Shown piece by piece: positions 7,505 to 13,661 of a stretch of 15,825 nt of DNA (its first letter is position 1; each line of letters begins with the position of its first letter). The stretch is from Acidimicrobiia bacterium (GTDB lineage Bacteria; Actinomycetota; Acidimicrobiia; Acidimicrobiales; Ilumatobacteraceae): the NCBI GenBank assembly GCA_013811855.1, contig JACCUL010000484.1, forward strand, positions 1-15,825, written 5' to 3'. A model generated the notes under the pieces. It was not told the DNA's origin. It searched no databases and saw nothing but the letters and a program-made list of their open reading frames with translations. The translations under genes were made by a program, and so were the position numbers.

Positions 7505-8517
7505 AAAGGCGAGGTGCAGACGCCGGGCGAGAACACGGTAGGGGTGCTGAACTGGGGAAACGTGCTCCGGCAGGCGCATATCCCCAGCGCCGGTGACCCG
7601 CCGTCGTGTCCCGCCGTCGTGTCTCGCGACCTGGACTGCCCCGATCGAGGTTTCGCCGAGCCGCGACGGACCTTGCAACACCCGGTGATCCCGGGGAGGA
7701 GGTCGGCGGCGGTGGCGACCGGGGAGCTCTTGCCGGCCCGCTGTGGCCTCGCAGGGCGACGTACAGCGAGAGTGGGGCGTGGGTGCCGACGGGTGGCGGC
7801 AGGCAGGTCGAGGGTGGCGTGAAAGGGCGGCGATGCGGGCGAGGATGGCTCCGAGGACCGCTTGTGGTGCGACGAGCCGGCTGCGGGCGGCCTGGCGGAC
7901 GTGGTCGAGGATGGGGCGGGCCGTCCAGAAGCTGTCGTCGAGCCCGGCGGCCGGTCGGGCGATCTCGCCGGTGGCCGGGTCGATGTAGCCGAGGGCGGGG
8001 TGCCGTTGGCGACGATCCGGCCGAGTTCGGGGTGCTGTTCGGCGCGGATGGTTTCGATGCGTGCCGGGTCGGTGTCGGCCTGGGCGGTGGCCCACAGGAC
8101 GGCGGCGCCGAGCTCGCCGCTTTGACGGCGGCGCGGGTCGTCGGCGACGGCGCTGCTCCACCAGGCGTGGAGCACGGCGATCGCCTGGTCGGCGGTGTAC
8201 AGACCGGCGGCTGCCTTCGCGCATCGTCCAGCAGACGAGGGCGTCGTGGCGGCCGCCGACGGTGACACCGGCGAGCCGGCGGCGGATGCCGTTGAGTGCG
8301 GCGGGTCGGGTCGAGGTGGTGTGTCGGTCAACGAAGCTGGCGGCGTCGTCCGGTGTGACCGCTGCTGCGGCGCCGACTTGGCGGTCGGTGGAGGCGAACG
8401 CGTCGATCCACGTCCATGGCAGCTCGGGAAGCTCGCCGATGTCGCCAGGCCCGTCGACGCCTTCTTCGCCCCTGTTCGTCGGGACAGCGGCAGCGGGAAC
8501 GGTCCAACTTCCGTCTA
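7505..8517 (-). pseudogene. Broken primase/P-loop ATPase-type replication protein of the element
   Basis: Matches to one long protein are scattered over three minus-strand frames. Reading leftwards: LPWTWIDAFAS...GGRHDALVCWT (to ~8225); then AAAGLYTADQAIAVLHAWW and AVLWATAQADTDPARI (~8220-8005); then GYIDPATGEIARPAAGLDD and FWTARPILDHVRQAARSR (~8000-7825); then TLDLPAA, VGTHAPLSLYVALRGHSG and AGKSS...TAADLLPGI (~7820-7685). The split HSG/AGKSS is a Walker A motif. The order resembles the DUF3987/bifunctional primase-type replication proteins of actinobacterial elements. At least four or five frame changes occur in 1 kb. No start codon precedes the first segment, which begins right beside the toxin promoter. 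The 3' end stops at the left attachment repeat. It is clearly inactive. The family name is from memory of similar proteins and is moderately sure. Confidence 0.6.
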
Positions 8518-8522
8518 GGCGC

Positions 8523-8551
8523 TTGACTTATAAACGTCTATCGTCTAGACT
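8523..8551 (+). promoter_or_regulatory. Near-consensus promoter of the HicA/HicB-like pair, leaderless
   Basis: TTGACT (8523-8528) and TAGACT (8546-8551) are separated by exactly 17 bases. The GTG start at 8559 lies seven bases after the -10 box, where transcription should begin, so the mRNA is predicted to have no leader. The hexamer CGTCTA occurs at 8512, 8535 and 8542, and the last copy is part of the palindrome GTCTAGAC (8543-8550) covering the -10 box. These are good candidate operator sites for the antitoxin. The area is AT-rich compared with its surroundings. Confidence 0.7.
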
Positions 8552-8558
8552 AAGCTTC

Positions 8559-8783
8559 GTGAACCCGGTCGAGACCAAACGGATCCGCAAGATCCTCAAG
8601 GCCAAGGGATGCACGATGACCCAAGCCAAGGGCTCCCACGAGAAGTGGACGACCTCCGGCGGACTGTCAGACACCATCGTCGCCGGCGACCGCGAGCAGT
8701 CACCCGGACTGCTCCGCAACATCCAGACAGTGTTCGAACCCGAGTTCGGGGCGAAATGGCTGGAGAAGGAGCTGGGACGATGA
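8559..8783 (+). CDS. HicA-family toxin (YcfA-like mRNA interferase)
   Basis: A 74-residue protein with HicA architecture: an N-terminal helix (TKRIRKILKAKG, residues 6-17), a strand, the AKGSHEKW motif (23-30) with His27 in the place of the catalytic His, then SDTIVAG and SPGLLRNIQTVF as the last helix. HicA toxins bind and cut mRNA and are held off by HicB. The GTG at 8559 sits at the predicted transcription start, which explains the lack of a Shine-Dalgarno. The gene overlaps the next by four bases (ATGA), the standard toxin-antitoxin coupling. The central segment TSGGLSDTIVAGDRE differs from the usual HPxxG-x-TVPxH pattern, so it is a divergent member. Activity is inferred. Confidence 0.78.
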   Translation: MNPVETKRIRKILKAKGCTMTQAKGSHEKWTTSGGLSDTIVAGDREQSPGLLRNIQTVFEPEFGAKWLEKELGR

Positions 8784-9325
8784 CGACGAAGGCACGAGTC
8801 GAATGGGACGGTCACCGTTGGGTGGCCGTCCTCGACGCTGGCGGCGTCACCCAGGCCCGCCAACTCGCCCAACTCCCCGCCCGCCTCGCCGAAGTCCACG
8901 AGCTCATGACCGGCGAAGCCATCTCCGTCGTCGACGTCGAGCTCGACATCGATTTCACCGGCGCGGTCGAGGCCAAGGTGCTCGAGGAGGAACGCGCCGA
9001 GCTCGCCACACGACAGCAAGCGCTCGCCGAACAGACCCAGCAGATCGTCGAGCAGCAACGTGAGGCTGGAGCCTCGGTTCGAGACATCGCCTGGATGGTC
9101 GGCGTCTCGCATCAACGGGTGCAGCAGCTTCTCGCTGAGTCGCCCGTCTACCGGAAGCTCACCGACGACGTGAAACGCAAAGTGGCCCGCTCGTTTGTAC
9201 TGGAGAAGGGGAGATCGGATGCCGCACCGGCGGTCGCCAAGTCGACTCGAGCGGCCGTGAAGACGTCGAAGACGTCGGGGCGCGGAAAGTCGACCAAGTC
9301 CAGACGCGTGTCGGCGGATCGCTGA
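8780..9325 (+). CDS. HicB-like antitoxin with C-terminal HTH
   Basis: A 181-residue protein. Residues ~5-62 resemble the compact HicB domain that binds the toxin (ARVEWDGHRWVAVLDAGG; ISVVDVELDIDFTG). Residues ~65-95 are a Glu/Gln-rich helix likely to be a coiled coil. ASVRDIAWMVGVSHQRVQQL at 98-117 is a helix-turn-helix for DNA binding. The last 40 residues are basic and low-complexity (Lys, Ser, Thr, Arg). It is translationally coupled to the toxin through ATGA. By family behaviour it would neutralise the toxin and repress the shared promoter. The whole reading frame is intact although the genes on both sides inside the element are broken. The basic tail is unusual and may be an accessory nucleic-acid-binding segment. 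Confidence 0.72.
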   Translation: MTTKARVEWDGHRWVAVLDAGGVTQARQLAQLPARLAEVHELMTGEAISVVDVELDIDFTGAVEAKVLEEERAELATRQQALAEQTQQIVEQQREAGASVRDIAWMVGVSHQRVQQLLAESPVYRKLTDDVKRKVARSFVLEKGRSDAAPAVAKSTRAAVKTSKTSGRGKSTKSRRVSADR

Positions 9326-9338
9326 CGTCACCCCGATG

Positions 9339-9774
9339 TCACCGCCCCTCGCGGGTGATCGTGACAACAGCCCCCGTCCACGACGTCACCTCGACCTTGC
9401 ACGCCTCGACAGCACAGATCCGGGCGTCCGATGCGATGAGCCCGCCGGCCTCGAGTGCGTCACCGAGCGAACGGGCAGCTTGTCGAGATCGGGTGCGGAC
9501 ACCTTCGGCGCGCGGCCAGTGGCCCGAACGGTTTTCGACCTCGAGGCGGGCAGGGGAAGCGGAATTCGACGGACAGGCCGAGCGGGCCGTCCAACGGTGC
9601 CGGCACATGGTCATGGTCGGCGACGTCGCGTGCGGTCGCGGCGCAGGCGGCACGCCATGACTTGTGTTTGGCGCGTTGGCCGGCCGAGCGGCCCTCGATG
9701 ACGGCGCCGTTCGGCATCCGTGTCTTCGATCCTTGCGGTGCCGGGTTGCCGACGATCTCGAACTCGGCGAGGAC
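9339..9774 (-). pseudogene. RusA-type Holliday junction resolvase, frameshifted
   Basis: RusA enzymes are phage and element endonucleases that resolve Holliday junctions. Three minus-strand frames each carry part of the protein: FEIVGNPAPQGSKTRMPNGA...GPLGLSVEFRFPCP (9774 to ~9550); SRSKTVRATGRAPK...APDLDKL (~9545 to 9480); ARSLGDALEAGGLIASDARI and EACKVEVTSWTGAVV (~9475 to 9339). Together they give the RusA order, including the catalytic Asp pair of PDLDKL and the later Asp of ASDARI. Each change of frame equals loss of one base, at about 9546-9550 and 9472-9478. No start codon precedes FEIVGNP in its frame. The gene stops 13 bases from the convergent antitoxin stop. I call it an inactive relic. 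Confidence 0.65.
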
Positions 9775-10350
9775 CGTCCCGTCGTTATCGCCAGTAGGTC
9801 GCGGGCTTCGGTGAGCTGGCGGAACAGCACCGGATCACCGCCGGCGTCAGGATGATGCCTCCTGGCGGCGCGCCGGAAATGGGCGAGCGCGGCGGCGGGG
9901 TGGCCGAGGACCTTGTTCGGGTTCGACTGTTCGCCGTCCTCAGATCCGTAGCACGCGAGCAACCGTGCCGCCTCCTCGACCGTCATTGCCGCCGGCATCG
10001 GCGTGCCCGGTGGGAGGGCCTGCCAGCCGCGGTACTGCCCGTCGGACTGGACGATGCCGTCCCGTTCGACCTTTGGGAGTGCTTCGAGGCCGAGCGCGAT
10101 GGCACGCACGTTGTCCTGCCAGTGGGCGAACCGGCCGCGGATGAACAGCAGCGATCCCTTCGATCGGGTCTCGACGGCTACGGCGACAGCCGGGGACGCC
10201 GCTCTGGCGTTGGCGCGCAGCTGGCCGTCGAGACGCAGATCGCCCTCGGTGCAGTCGATCTGCAGCAGAACTCGTGGCGTACGCCGAGCTGCCACAGCTC
10301 GCGGTCGAGCAGCTCGAGCGTGACCGTCCAGGTCGCTGAGAACGGTGACG
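9775..10350 (-). pseudogene. J-domain (DnaJ-like) protein of the element, frameshifted near its start
   Basis: The longest open frame runs from a GTG at 10295 down to 9339, but only its first ~168 residues belong together. They include LRLDGQLRANARA (21-33), WQDNVRAIALGLEALPKVER (59-78), GQYRGWQALPPG (86-97) and a J-domain-like helix pair with the HPD motif at 148-150 (RRHHPDAGGDP), then FRQLTEARDLL. Proteins of this kind occur on actinobacterial mobile elements; their client is unknown. The preceding piece PFSATWTVTLELLDRELWQL lies in another frame and joins by restoring one base near 10268-10274. Beyond ~9775 the frame runs into RusA sequence. It may still be translated from 10295 without its N terminus, but I infer decay. 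Confidence 0.6.
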
Positions 10351-10370
10351 GTTGGCCGCGGGTCCCGCTT

Positions 10371-10780
10371 TCAGTCGGGCCCGTGTCTCGGGCGTGAGTG
10401 GCCGGGTGACGTACCCCACGCGGCCTGCTTCGGGATGCGTTCGCTGCGATAGATGTGGCGGCCGTGCGCCGCGACGATGTGGTGGACAGCTCGTCGACGG
10501 CTGGGAACGTGCAGTCGCAGTCCTCACACTCGAACACCCGGCCGCCGACGGTCGGCGACCTCGACGACGCCGCCACGATTCGGGCCGGCGGTGCGGGGCT
10601 GACGCGGGGCCGCGCGGTGAGGCCGGAATGTCGTGTCCGAGCTTGCGAGCCTTTGTGATCGTTTGGCGGGCGAGGTCGGTGACGCGGGCGAGGTCGTGCT
10701 GCTTCGTCGAGACCCTCGGCTATGGGCTTGTCTCCGTGTGTTGTGGCCGTTGCCAGCCGATCCGTCCATCGTGCGACCAC
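10371..10780 (-). pseudogene. HTH plus C2H2 zinc-finger small protein, apparently frameshifted
   Basis: Pieces of a small DNA-binding protein lie just after the integrase stop. From a GTG at 10780 one frame reads WTDRLATATTHGDKPIAEGL. A second frame reads LARVTDLARQTITKARKLGH, a helix-turn-helix-like segment. The first frame then gives GGRVFECEDCDCTFPAVDEL, and a third gives HHIVAAHGRHIYRSERIP before a stop at 10371-10373. Joined, the last two make a classic Cys-x2-Cys-x3-Phe-x5-Leu-x2-His-x4-His finger. The junction near 10486 needs one added base. I do not recognise a named family. Its position between integrase and replication genes suggests a regulator or excision-type factor, which is inference. 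Confidence 0.45.
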
Positions 10781-10790
10781 GTTGAGAACA

Positions 10791-11969
10791 TCATCGACCG
10801 TCGATCCCGTGATGTTCCCGTGCGGCGTCGCGCCGCTGCTGGATGGCGGCGGCGGCCCGCCGACCACCCGAGTCGACGGCGTGCGCGTACACGTTCGCGG
10901 TCGTCGTGAGCTGGGTGTGGCCGAGTTGGCGTTGCACGGTCGGCAGCGGGACCCCGGCGTCGATGAGCTCGGTGGCGTAGTGGTGCCGCAGGTCGTGGAG
11001 CCGGACGTCGGGCGCGCCCATCTTGTCGGCGTGGCGCGACCAGGCAAGCGTGAGCCATCCGAGCCGGCGGGGGGTGCGGCCGGTGGGGTCGCGGCCGATG
11101 TCGGCGAGCACGGGCCCGTCAGCGGCCAGTGTGGCGCCAACCTGGAGGGCTCGCTCGACGAGCTCGAGGCGGTGTTCGGCGAGCATGGCGGCAAGCCCGT
11201 CGTCGATGTCGACGTCGCGGACGTGGTCCCACTTCGGCAGCTTCTCCTGGTGTTGGCCGGCGCCGAGGTCAACGAGGGCCCGGTGGACGTGGAGCACGTT
11301 GCCGTCGACGTCGGACCAGCGCAGCGCCAGGATCTCGCCGCGGCGCAGCCCGGCGTACGCGGCGAGCGCGATGGCGATCCGCAGGTCGGGCCGGGCCGAG
11401 TCGAACAGGACGGCGAACGCTTGCGCCGTCGGCGGGCTCGGCCGTCTCGTCGCCGTCCGCTTCGGCGGCCGGGCGTCGTCGACGGCGTCAACGTTGGCGA
11501 CCATCTTCCACCGCTTGCCCTGACGCAGCACGGCGCGCAGCAGCGTCCAGTGGTTCGCGATCGTCGTGTCGCTCATCGTGCGCAGCCCGGTGGGGTCGAC
11601 GGCGGTTCGCATGTCGAGCAGCCAGTCGTCGACGTGGGGGGCGGTGAGCCGGTCGAGGGGGATGCGGCCGAGGTCGTGTCGCAGTCGCTTCACCATGCCG
11701 CGCCGGCCTCGCACCGTCGACGGCGAGTCGGTCGCGTCGTGCATCTTCTCCCATCGGTCGATGAGCCCGTTCAACGTCGCCGCACGGTCGGCCAGACGTT
11801 CGAGGTCAGCGCGTAGGTTGTGCTCGTGGGTCGCCGCCTCGCGTGTCGCCGTCCGCAGATTGGGCGACCGCCACGTCTTGGACCGTTGCCGTTGCTGGCC
11901 ACGTTCGTCGAGCCCTGCGTAGATGACCACCTTGGCTCGCTTCGTGGCCTCGTCGTAGTGAAGCGTCAC
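10791..11969 (-). CDS. Tyrosine-type site-specific recombinase (integrase)
   Basis: Phage-type integrase that would cut and join the element's attachment sites. Numbering from a GTG at 11969 (392 residues): an N-terminal strand-rich arm-binding domain (LHYDEATKRAKVVIYAG), a SAM-like core-binding domain about residues 65-160, then the catalytic domain. The catalytic set is complete: Arg209 in AYAGLRRGEIL, a hairpin Lys near 246, His325 and Arg328 in LHDLRHHYA, His351 in QLGHTQL and Tyr361 in ANVYAHA. The frame is also open to a TTG at 12023, which would add 18 residues abutting the tRNA; the GTG gives the more typical N terminus, but the choice is open. The gene reads away from the tRNA attachment site, as usual for such elements, and is the only undamaged gene of the element besides the toxin-antitoxin pair. 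Confidence 0.9.
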   Translation of the reverse strand: MTLHYDEATKRAKVVIYAGLDERGQQRQRSKTWRSPNLRTATREAATHEHNLRADLERLADRAATLNGLIDRWEKMHDATDSPSTVRGRRGMVKRLRHDLGRIPLDRLTAPHVDDWLLDMRTAVDPTGLRTMSDTTIANHWTLLRAVLRQGKRWKMVANVDAVDDARPPKRTATRRPSPPTAQAFAVLFDSARPDLRIAIALAAYAGLRRGEILALRWSDVDGNVLHVHRALVDLGAGQHQEKLPKWDHVRDVDIDDGLAAMLAEHRLELVERALQVGATLAADGPVLADIGRDPTGRTPRRLGWLTLAWSRHADKMGAPDVRLHDLRHHYATELIDAGVPLPTVQRQLGHTQLTTTANVYAHAVDSGGRRAAAAIQQRRDAAREHHGIDGR

Positions 11970-12025
11970 GGCCCGACGTGTCTCGGGTCGTGTCTCACGA
12001 TGCAGTAGCGTACCGCAACCCAATA

Positions 12026-12099
12026 GCCCCCGTAGCTCAGAGGATCAGAGCAGCGGACTTCTAATCCGACGGTCGCAGGTTCGACTCCTGCCGGGGGCG
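12026..12099 (+). tRNA. tRNA-Arg(TCT)
   Basis: Complete 74-base cloverleaf. The acceptor stem pairs GCCCCCG (12026-12032) with CGGGGGC (12092-12098), with discriminator G at 12099. The D stem is GCTC/GAGC. The anticodon loop CTTCTAA (12058-12064) gives anticodon TCT. The T arm pairs GCAGG with CCTGC around TTCGACT. The lowest anticodon-stem pair (position 27-43) is a G-A mismatch. CCA is not encoded. Its 5' half is duplicated at 7463-7503, making it the attachment site of the element. Confidence 0.95.
12028..12068 (+). repeat. Right attachment repeat inside tRNA-Arg (attR)
   Basis: Direct repeat of 7463-7503, 39 of 41 identical. The two mismatches bracket a perfectly shared 20-base core (12043-12062 and 7478-7497) running from the D loop to the anticodon. 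If the mismatches mark parental sequence, the strand exchange happened inside this core and the tRNA 5' half came from the element. Confidence 0.7.
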
Positions 12100-12159
12100 C
12101 CCGCGGGGCGATGACACCCCGTCATTACCCTGGTGCGATGGAGCCGCGCAACCCGCCGG

Positions 12160-12285
12160 GTGATCCCCGCCGACACGTCGACCGCAGTGTGGGAGCGGCA
12201 GATGCGGGCGATCGCCGAGCGGTCGGTCGGTGACCGGTTGGCCGAGTGGGCTGGCTCAACCACGAGCTCGGTCAGCTGGCGGTGA
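12160..12285 (+). CDS. Small ORF before the nucleotidyltransferase, probably truncated by frameshift
   Basis: From a GTG at 12160 the frame reads IPADTSTAVWERQMRAIAER and SVGDRLAEW, then a short unrelated tail. Short helical proteins with this DTS-x-x-x-W...R start often precede nucleotidyltransferase genes in bacteria, as I remember it. The next frame continues with GWLNHELGQLAVRRGAER up to the next gene, which looks like the lost C-terminal half, so a one-base change near 12246 is suspected. The function is unknown. Confidence 0.35.
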   Translation: MIPADTSTAVWERQMRAIAERSVGDRLAEWAGSTTSSVSWR

Positions 12286-12305
12286 GACGAGGAGCGGAGC
12301 GCGCC

Positions 12306-12857
12306 GTGAACGAGCTGACGACGGCCCTGCGACGTGTCGTGGAGGCGCTCGACGCGGTCCACGCCGACTACGTCGTCGTCGGCTCCACAGCGGCCGCGGC
12401 CTGGGGCGTCGTCCGCGCCACGCGCGACGTCGTCGCCGTCGTCGCGCCCGGCGCGGCTGAGGACTTGGTACGGGCGCTGGAACGCGAGGAGCTGTACGTC
12501 CCGGTCGACGAGGCGCGTTCGGCGATCCGGGACGGGGGCGTGATCAACGTCCTGCATCCGTCGACAGGGGGAAAGGTCGACGTCTTCGTCCGCTCCGACG
12601 CCTTCACCCATGAGCGCATCGCCAGGCGGGTCGCGACTGAGGTGCTCGGCGTGCCCACCTGGATCGCAACGGCGGAGGACGTGGTGCTCGCCAAGCTGCG
12701 CTGGCGCCTCGACACGCGTTCGGAGGTCCAGTGGCGCGACTGCGTCGAGATCGCCGCGACGCAACGACTCGATCGTGACTACCTGCGGGCATGGGCCGAT
12801 CGTCTCGGTGTCGCCGACGACGTCGCCGACCTCCTCGACGCCATCCCACCGACCTGA
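12306..12857 (+). CDS. Nucleotidyltransferase-fold protein, catalytic motif incomplete
   Basis: A 183-residue protein of the polymerase-beta-like nucleotidyltransferase fold. YVVVGSTAAAAWGVVRATRD (residues 22-41) matches the GS...R-x-T-x-D core, and KVDVFV (90-95) supplies the third-carboxylate strand with Asp92. The usual second Asp of the D-x-D pair is Val43 (RATRDVVAVV), so metal binding may be weak or lost. The later DWIATAEDVVLAKLRW-like stretch (PTWIATAEDVVLAKLRW) is typical of AbiEii/DUF6036-type members, some of which are toxins. GTG at 12306 is chosen for a GGAG six bases upstream; a longer in-frame start at 12246 would overlap the previous ORF. No antitoxin is recognised with confidence. 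Confidence 0.7.
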   Translation: MNELTTALRRVVEALDAVHADYVVVGSTAAAAWGVVRATRDVVAVVAPGAAEDLVRALEREELYVPVDEARSAIRDGGVINVLHPSTGGKVDVFVRSDAFTHERIARRVATEVLGVPTWIATAEDVVLAKLRWRLDTRSEVQWRDCVEIAATQRLDRDYLRAWADRLGVADDVADLLDAIPPT

Positions 12858-12983
12858 GCGCAACAGGGACTCGGGCCGGCTCCGCTCCGTCCGACGGGGC
12901 GCCGCGGCCGGGCGGGATTCGGGGCTCGTCGGCCTAGCCTGGAGCACCGGTGTGGGTGGGCCTTCGCACGCGTCGACGCGAGA

Positions 12984-13020
12984 GCGAGCAGAGTGGACTG
13001 AGCGAGCAGGAGTGGACAGA
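12984..13020 (+). repeat. Two-copy tandem repeat in the carD leader
   Basis: GCGAGCAGAGTGGACTGA (12984-13001) is followed directly by GCGAGCAGGAGTGGACAGA (13002-13020), an imperfect duplication of 18-19 bases. The second copy ends in the likely ribosome site AGAGG (13018-13022) of carD. Confidence 0.6.
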
Positions 13021-13028
13021 GGTTGGAC

Positions 13029-13550
13029 GTGAACTTCAAGAAGGGTGAGACCATCATCTACCCCCAGCACGGTGCGTGCATCGTGATGGGGACGAAGAAG
13101 ATGGAAGCCTTCGGCGAGAAGCGTGAGTACCTCATCCTGCAGACCGTCATCAACGAGATGACGTTGAAGGTGCCGGTGGACAAGGCCGAGGAGGTCGGGG
13201 TGCGGCCGCCGGTGTCCGCCGACGAGCTCGAGGATCTCGTGGCGGTGCTGTCCAAGCCCGATCCCCGCGTGCCGTCCAACTGGAGCCGGCGGTTCAAGAA
13301 CCACCAGGAGAAGCTGAAGAGCGGCGACGTGTACCAGGTCGCCGAGGTGGTGCGGAACCTGGCCGCCCGCAACCGTGACGCCTCGCTGTCGGCCGCCGAG
13401 CGCACGATGTACGAGCGGGCCCGGGTCAATCTTGTGAGCGAGATCTCACCGGCGCTCAAGGTGTCGGCCGAGGATGCCGAGGCGTACCTCGACCAGGCCC
13501 TCGCCAAGGGCGTGCTCAAGCCGGCCAAGGAACCAGTCAAGAAGATCTGA
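13029..13550 (+). CDS. carD: CarD family transcriptional regulator
   Basis: RNA polymerase-binding regulator that stabilises the open promoter complex, best known from mycobacteria where it is essential. The 173 residues contain the N-terminal RNAP-interaction Tudor-like domain (FKKGETIIYPQHGACIV at 3-19; LKVPVDKAEEVGVRPP at 46-61) and a helical DNA-binding domain. Trp85 in SNWSRRFK matches the fork-junction Trp of mycobacterial CarD. EVVRNLAARNRDASLSAAER (109-128) is the conserved helix region. GTG at 13029 has AGAGG six bases upstream, while the in-frame TTG at 13023 would abut it, so GTG is chosen. It is convergent with the next gene, which ends 111 bases away. Confidence 0.94.
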   Translation: MNFKKGETIIYPQHGACIVMGTKKMEAFGEKREYLILQTVINEMTLKVPVDKAEEVGVRPPVSADELEDLVAVLSKPDPRVPSNWSRRFKNHQEKLKSGDVYQVAEVVRNLAARNRDASLSAAERTMYERARVNLVSEISPALKVSAEDAEAYLDQALAKGVLKPAKEPVKKI

Positions 13551-13661
13551 TCGGGCGACGCCAGAATCAGTCCGTCGCGGTGCGCCACACTCGACACCCC
13601 GGCGCAGCCCGTCGCCTGCGCCGGCGGTGCCGAGGACCTCGGGATCCGGTGCGCGAGATCG

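Larger units (their letters stand above)
7463..12068. mobile_element. Decayed integrative element in tRNA-Arg(TCT), ~4.6 kb
   Basis: Bounded by 41-bp direct repeats (7463-7503 and 12028-12068) that match the 5' half of the intact tRNA-Arg at the right end. A tyrosine integrase lies beside that tRNA and reads inward. Contents from right to left are integrase, HTH/zinc-finger gene, J-domain gene, RusA-type resolvase, an intact HicA/HicB-like pair on the opposite strand, and a primase/P-loop replication gene. Only the integrase and the toxin-antitoxin pair have undamaged reading frames. No conjugation, capsid or cargo enzyme genes are visible, so it is a minimal or shrunken element. Confidence 0.75.

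Noticed and set aside
7461..7548. A complete second tRNA at the left repeat
   Set aside because: AGGGGTG near 7542 could pair with the 5' acceptor strand, but no T arm with a TTCGA loop is present and the spacing is too long.
8528..9367. 279-residue minus-strand open frame opposite the toxin-antitoxin pair
   Set aside because: The plus strand has a promoter, coupled starts and family motifs; the minus frame has none.
10178..11491. 437-residue minus-strand open frame overlapping the integrase
   Set aside because: Most of it is the integrase read one frame off (Ser/Thr/Pro/Arg-rich). Only its lower part carries pieces of the zinc-finger and J-domain genes, described separately.
10722..11816. 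364-residue plus-strand open frame opposite the integrase
   Set aside because: It is antisense to an integrase with a full catalytic set, and has no recognisable motif.
12045..13304. 419-residue minus-strand open frame across the tRNA, nucleotidyltransferase and carD
   Set aside because: It runs antisense through a tRNA and two well-supported genes.
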